From the NCBI RefSeq assembly GCF_001310085.1, contig NZ_CP012643.1, positions 2,773,501-2,837,500 of the forward strand: 64,000 bases of DNA, written 5' to 3'. The DNA is from Rufibacter tibetensis (GTDB lineage Bacteria; Bacteroidota; Bacteroidia; Cytophagales; Hymenobacteraceae). A program made the position numbers and the translations under genes. How positions within the stretch are numbered: position 1 is the first letter of the stretch; each line of letters starts with the position of its first letter. Below the pieces are notes generated by a model. The model ran no database searches. It had not been told where the DNA came from and worked only from the letters and a program-made list of their open reading frames with translations. Shown piece after piece: positions 52,904-60,929 of this stretch.

Positions 52904-53452
52904 TTAGTACATCTCAATGACTTTCAGCGTCCATTTTTTATTGATCTTGTAGGTGCCATTCCGGAGAACGTGCAAGCCTGTTCCAACGCCGTAAAGGGTT
53001 AAAGCTCCGCCTATGGTTTGGAAAGCGTCTATTCGGTCAGGCTTGTCATTGAGGTTCGTCAATACATTAACGGCACCTACCAGAGTGAAGACAGTGCCCC
53101 CGGCTTTAAGGAAAGAGCCCATGAAATGAGCCACCTTCCTACCACCGGTGTGGTTCTTCAGCCTGATCTTTTCCACATCTTTCAGTGGTACCTCCAAGCC
53201 TTCCACAAAAAAGGAATTCCCCCGGATGTCCAGCACTTCCATAGTTTGCAGTTTCTTATCCTGGAAACGCTTAAACGTGATAGATTCCCCAATCTGAATC
53301 CGGTAACGGGAAATGGTGCCAGCCTTGGCTAAGAGCAGGTAACGGTATTTGCCTACCGCCGGAGTTGATGATTCAGGGATTTGGGCATGGCATGTAGAAG
53401 AAAAGGTACAACTGAAGAAAAGGAGGATCCCGAACAGAAGATGTTTCATCAT
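52904..53452 (-). CDS. Secreted protein of unknown function
   Basis: 182 aa from the ATG at 53452 (a second ATG follows at once; an upstream TTG is discounted). N-terminal signal MMKHLLFGILLFFSCTFSSTCHAQ. The middle has KYRYLLLAKAGTISRYRIQIGESITFKRFQDKKLQTMEVLDIRGNSFFVEG, which looks like a small beta-barrel or SH3-like unit, and the C-terminal half has a possible TM segment (AHFMGSFLKAGGTVFTLVGAVNVL). No family recognised. Minus-strand single gene. Confidence 0.7.
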   Translation of the reverse strand: MMKHLLFGILLFFSCTFSSTCHAQIPESSTPAVGKYRYLLLAKAGTISRYRIQIGESITFKRFQDKKLQTMEVLDIRGNSFFVEGLEVPLKDVEKIRLKNHTGGRKVAHFMGSFLKAGGTVFTLVGAVNVLTNLNDKPDRIDAFQTIGGALTLYGVGTGLHVLRNGTYKINKKWTLKVIEMY

Positions 53453-53549
53453 GCCAATGGAGTGGTTTACCTGCAAACGATGCGCCGGTAAACTTATTGA
53501 TTAATCCATAGACTTCCCCAGAACATGCTTCTGCACTTTCCCTTTTTAA

Positions 53550-53570
53550 CCCGATTTTAGAAAACGAGGC
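53550..53570. repeat. Copy of dispersed 22-nt palindrome
   Basis: CCCGATTTTAGAAAACGAGG: inverted halves CCxGATTTT / AAAACGAGG about an A-G centre, between the secreted-protein gene and the terminator of the HMA gene. Confidence 0.6.
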
Positions 53571-53602
53571 AGAAATCTCTTTCTCCTAAACCGCCCAGAT
53601 AG

Positions 53603-53641
53603 AAACAGAAAGGACACTCAACTGGAGTGGCCTTTCTGTTT
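53603..53641 (-). terminator. Terminator after copA-HMA operon
   Basis: AAACAGAAAGG / CCTTTCTGTTT outer stem with one A-G mismatch and an inner CACTC/GAGTG stem, loop AACTG. It follows the HMA-gene stop (53650, minus strand). Confidence 0.85.
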
Positions 53642-53649
53642 GAAACAAC

Positions 53650-53862
53650 TTAGTCGTCTATTTTGGTGGCGGTGTACCCCGCAAGTTCCACGGCTTGGAT
53701 GACCGTGTCAGAGGAGGCATCGCCTTCTATGGTTAAAATTTTGTCTGGGTTAGCGGTGTCTACCTGCCAGGTGTAAATGCCAGGTGTGTTGTCCAGGGAA
53801 GGAGTCACGGCGGCAATACAGCCTCCGCACTTTATGTTGGTTTTAAATTTTTGGGTGCTCAT
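53650..53862 (-). CDS. Heavy-metal-associated (HMA) domain protein, copper-chaperone-like
   Basis: 70 aa from the ATG at 53862; nine residues of an upstream extension do not fit the family. The HMA fold is complete: KFKTNIKCGGCIAAVTPSLDN (CxxC metal site), YTWQVDTANPDKILTIEGD and VIQAVELAGYTATKID. It carries Cu(I) to a partner. It is 51 nt downstream of the CopA gene on the same strand, so both are in one operon, and a terminator follows. The metal could also be another soft ion. Confidence 0.9.
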   Translation of the reverse strand: MSTQKFKTNIKCGGCIAAVTPSLDNTPGIYTWQVDTANPDKILTIEGDASSDTVIQAVELAGYTATKIDD

Positions 53863-53913
53863 ATCAGAGGAATTAAAGAAGTATAACAATCAACAAATAA
53901 TGATTCGGCAGCA

Positions 53914-56157
53914 CTAAAGCTTTAACGTCCGGAGGCGCAAACTGTTAGTCACCACGGAGACCGAACTGAGGGCCATGGCCGCGCCCGCCAGCATCGGGTC
54001 CAGCAGGAATCCCCAGATGGGGTACAGCAAACCAGCCGCTACCGGTATTCCGATGACGTTGTAAATAAACGCCCAGAACAGGTTCTGATGGATGGTACGC
54101 ACGGTGGCTTTGCTCAGTTTGATAGCCTTGGCAATGGCCCGGAGGTCTGAGTGCATGAGCGTGACCTTGGCCACATCCATGGCGATGTCCGTCCCGCGGC
54201 CCATGGCAATGCCCACATCGGCGAGGGCCAGCGCCTGCGAGTCGTTGATGCCGTCGCCTACCATGCCCACCACATGTCCTTGGCGTTGCAGTTCCTGAAT
54301 GAAATCGGCTTTGTCTTGCGGCATCACTTCGGCTTTAAAGTGTTGTAAACCTACTTGCTTTGCCACGGCAGCTGCGGTTTGGGCGTTGTCACCGGTGAGC
54401 ATGTAGACGTTCAGCCCCAGCGCCTGCAAGTCTTGGATGGCTTGCGCCGAGGAATCTTTAACGGCATCGGCAATGGCGATGAGTGCCACTACTTGCCCTT
54501 GCGTACCAGCAAAGATGACGGTTTTGGCTTCGGCTTTCAGTTTTTGGGCCGTTTTCTCCAAATCAGTTGTAAAACGGAGGCCGTTCTCCTGCATCAGTTT
54601 CTCGTTCCCTAACCAGTACGTTTGACCCTGGTACTGCGCCTGCACGCCTCGGCCAGTTATGCTTTCAAAATGGTCTAGCGTCACCGGTTGGATGCCTTGT
54701 TTTGTAAGGTGCTTGGAAACCGCCTCGGCCAAAGGGTGCTCTGATCTGTTTTCCATGGCTAGCAATACTCCACCCAAGTGCGGTTTTTCTTCCGAGGGCA
54801 AGGTGCACTCCAGTTCTGTTACTTCGGGTTTACCTTTGGTGATGGTGCCCGTTTTGTCCAGCACGATGGCCGTGAGTTTATGGGCCGTTTCCAGGCTTTC
54901 AGCGTCTTTGATCAGGATGCCGTTCTCTGCGCCACGGCCCACGCCCACCATGATGGCGGTAGGAGTAGCCAAGCCCAAAGCACACGGACAGGCAATAATT
55001 AACACTGTGATTAAGGCAAGCAGCGCATGCGTCACGTTGTTGTCGCCACCCAGGAAATACCAGGCCGCGAAGCTGAGCAGGGCAATCCCGATTACGATGG
55101 GCACGAAGATACCGGCCATTTTATCGGTGAGTTTCTGCACGGGCGCTTTGGAGCCTTGCGCTTCCTGCACCATTTTGATAATCTGAGCTAAAAGCGTCTG
55201 CGCGCCCACTTTCTCCGCCGAAATCTGCAGACTGCCTTTCTGGTTGATGGTGCCCGTGAACACCTGATCACCCGCACTTTTCTCCACCGGAATCGGCTCG
55301 CCGCTGATCATACTCTCATCCAGGAACGAGGAGCCGCTGACCACCCGGCCATCTACGGGAATCTTCTCGCCGGGACGAATCACTAGGACATCGCCCACCA
55401 GTACGTCTTCAATAGGCAGTTCCACCTCTTGGCCGTTACGGACCGCTTTCACGGTTTTCGGCTGTAAGCCCATCAGCTTTTTGATGGCGCCCGAGGTGCG
55501 GGATTTAGCACGTTCCTCCAGCAGTTTGCCTAGAAGAATAAAGGCGATGATGACGGTGGCGGCCTCATAATACACGTGCGGTTCCAGACCTCGGGAGAGG
55601 AAGAACTGCGGGTAAAACGTATTGAAGGCGCTGAACAGAAACGCGATGCCGGTGCTCAGGGCCACCAGCGTGTCCATGTTGGCTTTGCCGTGGCGGGCCT
55701 GCTTGAAAGCGTTCACGTAGAAGTTTCGGCCAAACCAAAACACCACAGGCAGGGTAAGCGCCAGCATAATCCAGTTGCCGTAGGGCATGTGGTGGAAGAA
55801 CATGCCAATAACCGCCACCGGCAAAGACAGAGCAGCAGCCCAGATGGTCTTGGATTTGATTTGGCGGTAAGCTTCTTGCTCACGGACTTCCTGCGCCTCC
55901 TGGGTAGCCTCTTCTTTCTGGATGAGCATGTCATAGCCCACACTCTGCAGCGCTTTCTGCAGCGTGCCTAAGTCGGTGCCCGGGGCGTATTCTACCAGAG
56001 CGGTTTTATTCGCGAAGTTCACGGCAGCGCTTTGCACGCCAGGCTGGGCCTGCAGCATAGATTCTACGCTCACTGCGCAGGCCGCACAACTCATGCCATC
56101 AATAGGAAAACTATTTTTTATGGCAGAGGTCAGTTTTTCTTTTGTGAGGGTTGCCAT
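53914..56157 (-). CDS. copA: Copper-translocating P1B-type ATPase
   Basis: 747 aa from the ATG at 56157; the upstream in-frame TTG (56190) falls inside the promoter box. One N-terminal HMA domain with [11 protein letters not shown] (Cys 24 and 27), eight TM segments, actuator motif [10 protein letters not shown], the Cu(I) channel motif [10 protein letters not shown], phosphorylation site [22 protein letters not shown] (HP of P1B) and hinge [20 protein letters not shown]. Exports Cu(I) from the cytosol. First gene of copA-HMA; the flavin monooxygenase lies upstream with its own promoter. Confidence 0.96.
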   Translation of the reverse strand: MATLTKEKLTSAIKNSFPIDGMSCAACAVSVESMLQAQPGVQSAAVNFANKTALVEYAPGTDLGTLQKALQSVGYDMLIQKEEATQEAQEVREQEAYRQIKSKTIWAAALSLPVAVIGMFFHHMPYGNWIMLALTLPVVFWFGRNFYVNAFKQARHGKANMDTLVALSTGIAFLFSAFNTFYPQFFLSRGLEPHVYYEAATVIIAFILLGKLLEERAKSRTSGAIKKLMGLQPKTVKAVRNGQEVELPIEDVLVGDVLVIRPGEKIPVDGRVVSGSSFLDESMISGEPIPVEKSAGDQVFTGTINQKGSLQISAEKVGAQTLLAQIIKMVQEAQGSKAPVQKLTDKMAGIFVPIVIGIALLSFAAWYFLGGDNNVTHALLALITVLIIACPCALGLATPTAIMVGVGRGAENGILIKDAESLETAHKLTAIVLDKTGTITKGKPEVTELECTLPSEEKPHLGGVLLAMENRSEHPLAEAVSKHLTKQGIQPVTLDHFESITGRGVQAQYQGQTYWLGNEKLMQENGLRFTTDLEKTAQKLKAEAKTVIFAGTQGQVVALIAIADAVKDSSAQAIQDLQALGLNVYMLTGDNAQTAAAVAKQVGLQHFKAEVMPQDKADFIQELQRQGHVVGMVGDGINDSQALALADVGIAMGRGTDIAMDVAKVTLMHSDLRAIAKAIKLSKATVRTIHQNLFWAFIYNVIGIPVAAGLLYPIWGFLLDPMLAGAAMALSSVSVVTNSLRLRTLKL

Positions 56158-56187
56158 AGTGGTAAAAATCAGGTTCAATGTATAGTA

Positions 56188-56195
56188 CAAAGATA
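56188..56195 (-). promoter_or_regulatory. -7 element of copA promoter (TATCTTTG)
   Basis: Minus strand TATCTTTG (56195-56188), exact TAnnTTTG, 30 nt before the ATG. The upstream spacer is unusually GC-rich (GACCCCGCCGCC, GTGGCCCG) and has no TTTG, suggesting that an activator may be needed. Confidence 0.55.
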
Positions 56196-56249
56196 CGGGC
56201 CACGGGCGGCGGGGTCGTTACAGCATTGTATGCCGGGGGTTATATAATT

Positions 56250-57326
56250 TTAAGCAAGGTGCTGCGCGATGAACCGGGCATCACGGCCAGCCCCCAACAA
56301 CAAGGCTGAACTACGGCTCCGCTGCCAGGAAAGCCCCAGGTAGAACAACCCCTCCACCGGACTCACACCCTGCACATGCACCGGTTGACCGTTCGCAGCT
56401 AACGCACCCGGAATCTGTAGCCAAGGGTAGTTGGGCCTGAAGCCAGTAGCCCAGACAATGCTGTTGAAGGAAGTTTGGGTGCCGTTTTTGAAGAGTACCT
56501 CCTGCTGGTGAAAACCTGTGATTTCCGGCCGAAGGGTGATCTGTTTGTTTTGGAGCAGTTTTTCCAATTCCCGGCCGTAAATGACATCATTGTTCATCAA
56601 TACCTTTTTGCCAAACAAGGAAGTAGGGGAAGCATAGATAGCTCCGGTCTTGGTAGCCCACCAGAACACGCTCTTCCCCAACTTCCGAAGTCCGGAGAAC
56701 TTCGGCTCCTTCTTCACCGAGAGATGTACCTCATGCGTTTTGGCTAGCTCCACCGCAATCTGTGCCCCAGAGTTTCCGGCTCCCACCACTAATACCTTCC
56801 CTGCCGAAAGCTGAGCTGGGTTGCGGTACTGGGAACTGTGGAGCTGCACCATCCTTTCAGAAGGAGCAGTGAGGTAAACCGGCACAAATGGCGTCTGAAA
56901 AGGACTGGTAGCTATGACTACTTGCCGGGCTTGGAATGTTTGGGAAGTCGTCTGGATGTAGAACAGGTCATCTGGTTTGGTTACCTGCACTACCTTTTGC
57001 CCAAGCGCTACCGGAAGCTTGAAATGATTTGCGTACTGCTTTAAGTAATCAGCGATTTCATCTTTAGTAGGGTAGTAGCCTTCGGGCAGTAACAGAGGAA
57101 GACCCGGCAGTTGGCAATATTCAGCTGGGGTGAAGAGTCGCAAAGAGTCGTAACGGTTTCGCCATGATTGACCTAGTTGTGAAGCAGCTTCTACCAGCAA
57201 AAAGTTCTTTTGTTGGAGGTGCAGGTAATACCCCATGGCTAAACCTGCCTGCCCGGCCCCAATAACAATCACATCATAGACTGTTTGCTGTTCTTGAGGC
57301 GGTAACGTTTGGCTTTCAGGCTGCAT
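56250..57326 (-). CDS. Flavin-containing monooxygenase (CzcO-like)
   Basis: 358 aa from the ATG at 57326; a GTG at 57350 is inside the promoter element. FAD site VIVIGAGQAGLAMGYYLHLQ (GxGxxG), FMO/ BVMO-like RYDSLRLFTPAEYCQLPG, NADPH site VLVVGAGNSGAQIAVELA (GxGxSG) and ATG motif IVWATGFRPNY. It oxygenates a substrate with NADPH and O2. This family is often found in metal-resistance islands as CzcO, but its substrate is unknown. Upstream of copA, minus strand, with its own promoter. Confidence 0.9.
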   Translation of the reverse strand: MQPESQTLPPQEQQTVYDVIVIGAGQAGLAMGYYLHLQQKNFLLVEAASQLGQSWRNRYDSLRLFTPAEYCQLPGLPLLLPEGYYPTKDEIADYLKQYANHFKLPVALGQKVVQVTKPDDLFYIQTTSQTFQARQVVIATSPFQTPFVPVYLTAPSERMVQLHSSQYRNPAQLSAGKVLVVGAGNSGAQIAVELAKTHEVHLSVKKEPKFSGLRKLGKSVFWWATKTGAIYASPTSLFGKKVLMNNDVIYGRELEKLLQNKQITLRPEITGFHQQEVLFKNGTQTSFNSIVWATGFRPNYPWLQIPGALAANGQPVHVQGVSPVEGLFYLGLSWQRSRSSALLLGAGRDARFIAQHLA

Positions 57327-57349
57327 TGCTGTTCTATTGAATCGATGCA

Positions 57350-57357
57350 CAAATCTA
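57350..57357 (-). promoter_or_regulatory. -7 element of the monooxygenase promoter (TAGATTTG)
   Basis: Minus strand TAGATTTG (57357-57350), exact TAnnTTTG, 23 nt before the ATG at 57326. No good -33 TTTG. Confidence 0.55.
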
Positions 57358-57452
57358 GCAGGAGGCCCCAGGCAGTGCTTTACACAATTTTATGGAAGAC
57401 GTGCAGGATTTTAGTCTACCACAATGTGGAGGCCTCTAAACTATAATAAGAT

Positions 57453-57630
57453 GATTCTCCCCTTGAGGGGAGCGAAGAGGGGTGTTTACATCAGTAGGTT
57501 AAGGCGTTTCATTATTCTTTAGATAGAGTTTCTTATTGACCCCAAAGGAAATAGAAACCATCATATAGAGTACTCAACTTTTATCCTCAGGTGTAAACAC
57601 CCCTTTTAATCTCCCCTCAAGGGGAGAATC
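57453..57630. repeat. Paired inverted-repeat element B
   Basis: Arms 57453-57490 and 57592-57630 pair: GATTCTCCCCTTGAGGGGAG is perfect on both sides, then a 5-6-nt variable gap, then GGGGTGTTTACA perfect. Centre ~101 nt. Same two-block design as element A (49015). No coding capacity. Confidence 0.75.
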
Positions 57631-57675
57631 CAAAATGATGAAAGCAGTTGGTTTCAGCTAACAAGGGAATAGCCC

Positions 57676-57732
57676 ATAAAACAGAGAAGCTTCCCACACC
57701 ACATAAGCAGCAAAGGAAGCTTCTTCGTTTTA
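57676..57732 (-). terminator. Terminator after the Csp-like gene
   Basis: AAAACAGAGAAGCTTCC and GGAAGCTTCTTCGTTTT pair with two mismatches across a 20-nt loop. Confidence 0.7.
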
Positions 57733-57733
57733 C

Positions 57734-57755
57734 GCCTTATTTTCAAAAAACAGGC
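57734..57755. repeat. Copy of dispersed 22-nt palindrome
   Basis: GCCTTATTTTC and AAAAAACAGGC. Among the best copies: GCCT/AGGC and TTTT/AAAA pair. It is 10 nt from the stop of the Csp-like gene. Confidence 0.65.
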
Positions 57756-57764
57756 AAAAAGCAC

Positions 57765-58142
57765 TTATTCAGAATCTGACCGGGCGGCGGAGAGTAGTTC
57801 GGCCACCAGATCAGACCGCGGGATCAGTTCCTGGCAGACTTCCATGCAGTGGCGGCAAGCGGTGGCGCAGTCCTGGCAATGGTCATGGGCATGGCGTTCA
57901 CATTCTATGGCGCAGGCCTCGCAGATCTCCACGCACTGGCGAAGTACCAGGCGGGCGTGCTCAGAACCTTTGGAGAGAAACGAGGCAGTGAGGCGGCAAT
58001 AGTCGGCGCAGTCAAGGTCCAGGTGGATGCAGCGCGCCATTTTTTTCACTTCTTCTTCCTGCAGGCAGGCGGTGGCACAATGGTCGCAGGCCGCTATACA
58101 GGCCAGTAACGCATCAATGGCCGGTTTATATTCGGTACGCAT
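57765..58142 (-). CDS. Four-helix-bundle Cys-rich copper-binding protein (DUF326/Csp-like), copy 1
   Basis: 125 aa, no signal peptide, 16 Cys in CxxxC/CxxC-spaced helices: ACIAACDHCATACLQ, ARCIHLDLDCADYC, RQCVEICEACAIEC, HCQDCATACRHCMEVCQ. This matches the cytosolic Csp3-type copper-storage proteins whose Cys line the inside of the bundle. A C-terminal acidic tail is extra. It is a clear paralogue of the gene at 59411. In a metal island, it probably buffers Cu(I); Zn or other soft ions are possible. Confidence 0.92.
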   Translation of the reverse strand: MRTEYKPAIDALLACIAACDHCATACLQEEEVKKMARCIHLDLDCADYCRLTASFLSKGSEHARLVLRQCVEICEACAIECERHAHDHCQDCATACRHCMEVCQELIPRSDLVAELLSAARSDSE

Positions 58143-58203
58143 AGGCTTGAAGTTTGGTGAACTTTTTTATACGAGCCGAGTCAAGGAAGGGGGAAGGATT
58201 TTA

Positions 58204-58225
58204 GCTGATTTTACCAAAACAAGCC
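58204..58225. repeat. Copy of dispersed 22-nt palindrome
   Basis: GCTGATTTTACC and AAAACAAGCC. It is 25 nt downstream of the CDF-gene stop (minus strand). Confidence 0.6.
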
Positions 58226-58250
58226 GAAAAGGAAATAGCAGGGGAATAGC

Positions 58251-59195
58251 CTAATGGCACACGCCTGCCTCAGCGCAGGTAAGGGCCTCAGGGCCGCGTT
58301 CTACCTGCAGGGTCACGTGCGGAATATAGAAATGGTCCCGAAGGTCGGCCCTGATCTGGGACAACTGATGATCGGAGTAGGTGTCTTCCACCACCAGGTG
58401 GGCGGTGAGGGAGTTTTCGGTGCTGCTCATGGCCCATACATGCAGGTCATGCACTTCGGCCACGCCGGGCACTTCCAGCAAATAGGCCCTGATGGCGGCT
58501 AAGTCAATTCCGTGCGGAACGGCGTCTAAAGTGAGGCGCAGTGATTCTACCAGCAAGCCCCAGGTACTCCAAACTATGATGGCCACAATGATCAAACTCA
58601 TAAGCGCATCTACCCAGAACCAGCCGGTGTAGTACATGACAAGCCCGGCTATAACCACGCCCAGACTCACCAGGGCATCGGCGGCCATGTGCAGGTACGC
58701 GCCTTTCACGTTTATATCATGGTCTTTGTCGCGGAAGAAGAGGAGGGCGGTACCGGCATTGATGATAATGCCAATGCCGGAGACTAATGAGATAGCGGTT
58801 CCGTTGAGCGCAGGCGCCGTGCCCAACCGCTCAATGGCTTCCCAACCAATGGCCCCAACGGCTAACAGCAGCAATACGGCATTGAGCAGCGAGACCAGCG
58901 TGGTGCTTTTGCCATACCCGTAGGTGAACCGGTCGGTGGGTTTTCGCTGCGACAGCTTTAAGGCGAAAAAGGCGAGCAGCAAGCTAATGACATCGGTGAA
59001 GTTATGCCCGGCATCGGTGAGGAGCGCGAGGGAATTGTACCACCATCCGGCCCCGGCTTCTACGATTACATACAAAATGTTCAGCCCGATGCCCAGCACA
59101 AAGGCCCGATTCAGGTGATCTGAGGCAGGTAAGCCGTGCCCATAGTGATGGCCTTGATGCGCGTGCGAATGCCCATGAGAATGTGAGTGCGCCAT
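58251..59195 (-). CDS. Cation diffusion facilitator (CDF) metal exporter
   Basis: 314 aa. His-rich N-terminus (HSHSHGHSHAHQGHHYGHG), six TM segments with the HxxxD pairs of the Zn2+-type site: LLTDAGHNFTDVIS (TM2) and HMAADALVSLG (TM5), and a C-terminal cytosolic ferredoxin-like domain (VAEVHDLHVWAMSSTENSLTAHLVV). It exchanges Zn2+, Cd2+ or Co2+ for protons. It lies between the two Csp-like genes, same strand, and is a Zn-type exporter next to Cu-type proteins. Confidence 0.94.
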   Translation of the reverse strand: MAHSHSHGHSHAHQGHHYGHGLPASDHLNRAFVLGIGLNILYVIVEAGAGWWYNSLALLTDAGHNFTDVISLLLAFFALKLSQRKPTDRFTYGYGKSTTLVSLLNAVLLLLAVGAIGWEAIERLGTAPALNGTAISLVSGIGIIINAGTALLFFRDKDHDINVKGAYLHMAADALVSLGVVIAGLVMYYTGWFWVDALMSLIIVAIIVWSTWGLLVESLRLTLDAVPHGIDLAAIRAYLLEVPGVAEVHDLHVWAMSSTENSLTAHLVVEDTYSDHQLSQIRADLRDHFYIPHVTLQVERGPEALTCAEAGVCH

Positions 59196-59334
59196 AAAGG
59201 AGGTCAGTTGTTTTTCTTTTACGTAGCCGAAGAAGACTTCAGGTAGAGGTTCAAAGAAACGGGAGAGCGGAGAATCTCCTGTTACAGATTTTAAAAGCTG
59301 TGTTATAGGATTTAGTAGAGGCGTTTCCGTTTAG

Positions 59335-59355
59335 GGCTAATTTTCAGAAAAGGCC
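59335..59355. repeat. Copy of dispersed 22-nt palindrome
   Basis: GGGCTAATTTTCAGAAAAGG, then CCTTA. Halves GGGCTAATTTT / AAAAGGCC pair imperfectly, just left of the terminator for the second Csp-like gene. Confidence 0.55.
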
Positions 59356-59360
59356 TTAAA

Positions 59361-59390
59361 AAGAAACAGCCGGATAAACCGGCTGTCTTG
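59361..59390 (-). terminator. Terminator after second Csp-like gene
   Basis: ACAGCCGG, loop ATAAA, CCGGCTGT: perfect 8-bp stem; on the minus strand it is followed by TTTCTTTTT. Confidence 0.85.
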
Positions 59391-59410
59391 TTCTTTCTCC
59401 TGCAAGCGTA

Positions 59411-59740
59411 TTAGGCCACAAGGGAACGGCAAGCTTCGGCGCATCTACGGCAAGCCTCGGCACATTGCTGGCAATGGTCATGGTCATGTTTTGCACATTC
59501 AGCGGCGCAAGCCTCACAGACTTCAATACACTCGCGTAACAGGTGTTTGCCATGTTCTGAACCCCGGGCCAACAACGTAGCAGTGAGGCGGCAGATATCA
59601 GCGCAGTCACGGTCTGTTTGGATGCAACGGGCCATCATTTTCACATGGTCTTCCTGAAGACACATGGTGGCGCAATGTTCGCAGGCTAAAATACATTCTT
59701 GTAAAGCGTCAATGACAGATCTATTTTGAGCGTTTTGCAT
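59411..59740 (-). CDS. Four-helix-bundle Cys-rich copper-binding protein (DUF326/Csp-like), copy 2
   Basis: 109 aa, no signal peptide, 16 Cys in the same spacing as copy 1: ECILACEHCATMCLQ, ARCIQTDRDCADIC, RECIEVCEACAAEC, HCQQCAEACRRCAEAC. Shared blocks such as CRLTA, GSEH and HDHCQ show recent or conserved duplication. Cytosolic metal storage is expected. It flanks the CDF gene on the other side from copy 1. Confidence 0.92.
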   Translation of the reverse strand: MQNAQNRSVIDALQECILACEHCATMCLQEDHVKMMARCIQTDRDCADICRLTATLLARGSEHGKHLLRECIEVCEACAAECAKHDHDHCQQCAEACRRCAEACRSLVA

Positions 59741-59901
59741 GATGATTGGGTTAAGTGAAAAAAATTATTGCAAATGCTTTGTAGATGCTTTACCAAAAAG
59801 CTCCAAAAAGAGTTCTGATATAAGTAGCTACATTAATAGATACGCCTGTAAGACCTGAGTGTTCTTATAAAATTACGGGGTGAGCCTTACAAGATTTTAA
59901 C

Positions 59902-60471
59902 TTACACCAATTTATCCAGCGGGAAACGCTCTACGGTTGGGTCTTTTTTGAAGTCGGTAACAGAGACGCCCGTTACTTTCTTGAACTGGTTAGAGAGGTG
60001 CTGCACGCTGCTGTATTGCAAACGGTGGGCAATTTCACTTAAGGTGAGTTCTCCGTAGGAGATGAGTTCTTTTACCCGCTCAATCTTTAAACGAATGAGG
60101 TATTTCTCAATGGTAGTGTCTGTATGTTGGGAGAATACTTTGCTCAGGTGCTGGTAAGACATGCCTAGTTTCTCAGCCAGGTATACCGAGGTGGTGATAG
60201 GCTGGTATTCTTCCTCTAAATGCCGTTGGTACTCCAGCAACGTGGTTTTAATCAAATCTGTGAGTTGCTCTTCTTTCTCTTGCAGCAGTTCAAAACCATG
60301 GGCTTGCAACGCCAAGGAGAGGGCAGGTGCATTTACCTCCTCAGGCCCGGTGACTACAGCCTCACCCAGTTTCACCTCCTGCACCTTCAGTCCCTGTTGC
60401 GTCAATACCTCGGTGACCGTGGCAATGCACCGCGGGCAAACCATGTTCTTGATATGTAGATGATGTTCCAT
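59902..60471 (-). CDS. HMA-domain / AraC-type HTH fusion regulator
   Basis: 189 aa. Residues ~1-68: HMA-like ferredoxin fold with HHLHIKNMVCPRCIATVTEVL (MxCxxC metal site). Residues ~90-180: AraC-type double HTH (TSVYLAEKLGMSYQHLSKVFSQHT; TLSEIAHRLQYSSVQHLSNQFKKVTGVSVTDFKK). The linker is ~20 residues. It is a probable metal-sensing activator or repressor of this island: the HMA unit senses metal, AraC binds DNA. It is unusually small for AraC-family. Minus strand, upstream of the second Csp-like gene. Confidence 0.88.
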   Translation of the reverse strand: MEHHLHIKNMVCPRCIATVTEVLTQQGLKVQEVKLGEAVVTGPEEVNAPALSLALQAHGFELLQEKEEQLTDLIKTTLLEYQRHLEEEYQPITTSVYLAEKLGMSYQHLSKVFSQHTDTTIEKYLIRLKIERVKELISYGELTLSEIAHRLQYSSVQHLSNQFKKVTGVSVTDFKKDPTVERFPLDKLV

Positions 60472-60607
60472 GGCAGGTATGTGGTTTAGGCACCTAAATG
60501 AAAAGATGCTCTTGTTTTACAGGTAACAAAGTAAACGCAAAAAGAGTGGCACTGGCAACGCGCATAACTTTTACCCTGAAATGGGGGATTTCCCCGCAGA
60601 CGGCACA

Positions 60608-60928
60608 TTAGTCTTCGGTACGGTTAGGCTTGGGCAGGTTTCTTTTAGGGGCAGCGGCTTGTCTGGGAGCAGGTTTGCTCGTTTTGGCTCTCTTTCCAGA
60701 TAAGCGCATGAAAACCCAGTTCACGCCGGGTACAATGACAAAGGCGGTTCCGGCCAGCAAAATAAAGATCGCGAAGAAGGCATTGAACAACCTGAAAATA
60801 AAATCGCTGGTGAGCCCGAAGGTGTACAGCAGCAACGCCATGGCCATAAGCATGCTAATGAGGGCGGCAATGAGCAGGTCGCGGCGCCAGTCTCTCTGGA
60901 ACGGATGTCTTTTTACTACTTTGGCCAT
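60608..60928 (-). CDS. Small membrane protein
   Basis: 106 aa from the ATG at 60928. Basic N-terminus, two TM segments (about 18-38, LLIAALISMLMAMALLLYTFG; about 45-70, FRLFNAFFAIFILLAGTAFVIVPGVNWVF), then a basic Lys/Pro/Ala-rich tail. The start is 1 nt after the stop of the thioredoxin-like gene (TAACATG), so they are probably coupled. No family recognised. Confidence 0.75.
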   Translation of the reverse strand: MAKVVKRHPFQRDWRRDLLIAALISMLMAMALLLYTFGLTSDFIFRLFNAFFAIFILLAGTAFVIVPGVNWVFMRLSGKRAKTSKPAPRQAAAPKRNLPKPNRTED

Positions 60929-60929
60929 G

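Larger units (their letters stand above)
57327..57764. other. Intergenic region with repeat element B and terminator
   Basis: About 440 bp. From left to right: the FMO promoter, repeat element B (57453-57630), the terminator of the Csp-like gene (57676) and a copy of the 22-nt palindrome (57734). Confidence 0.5.
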
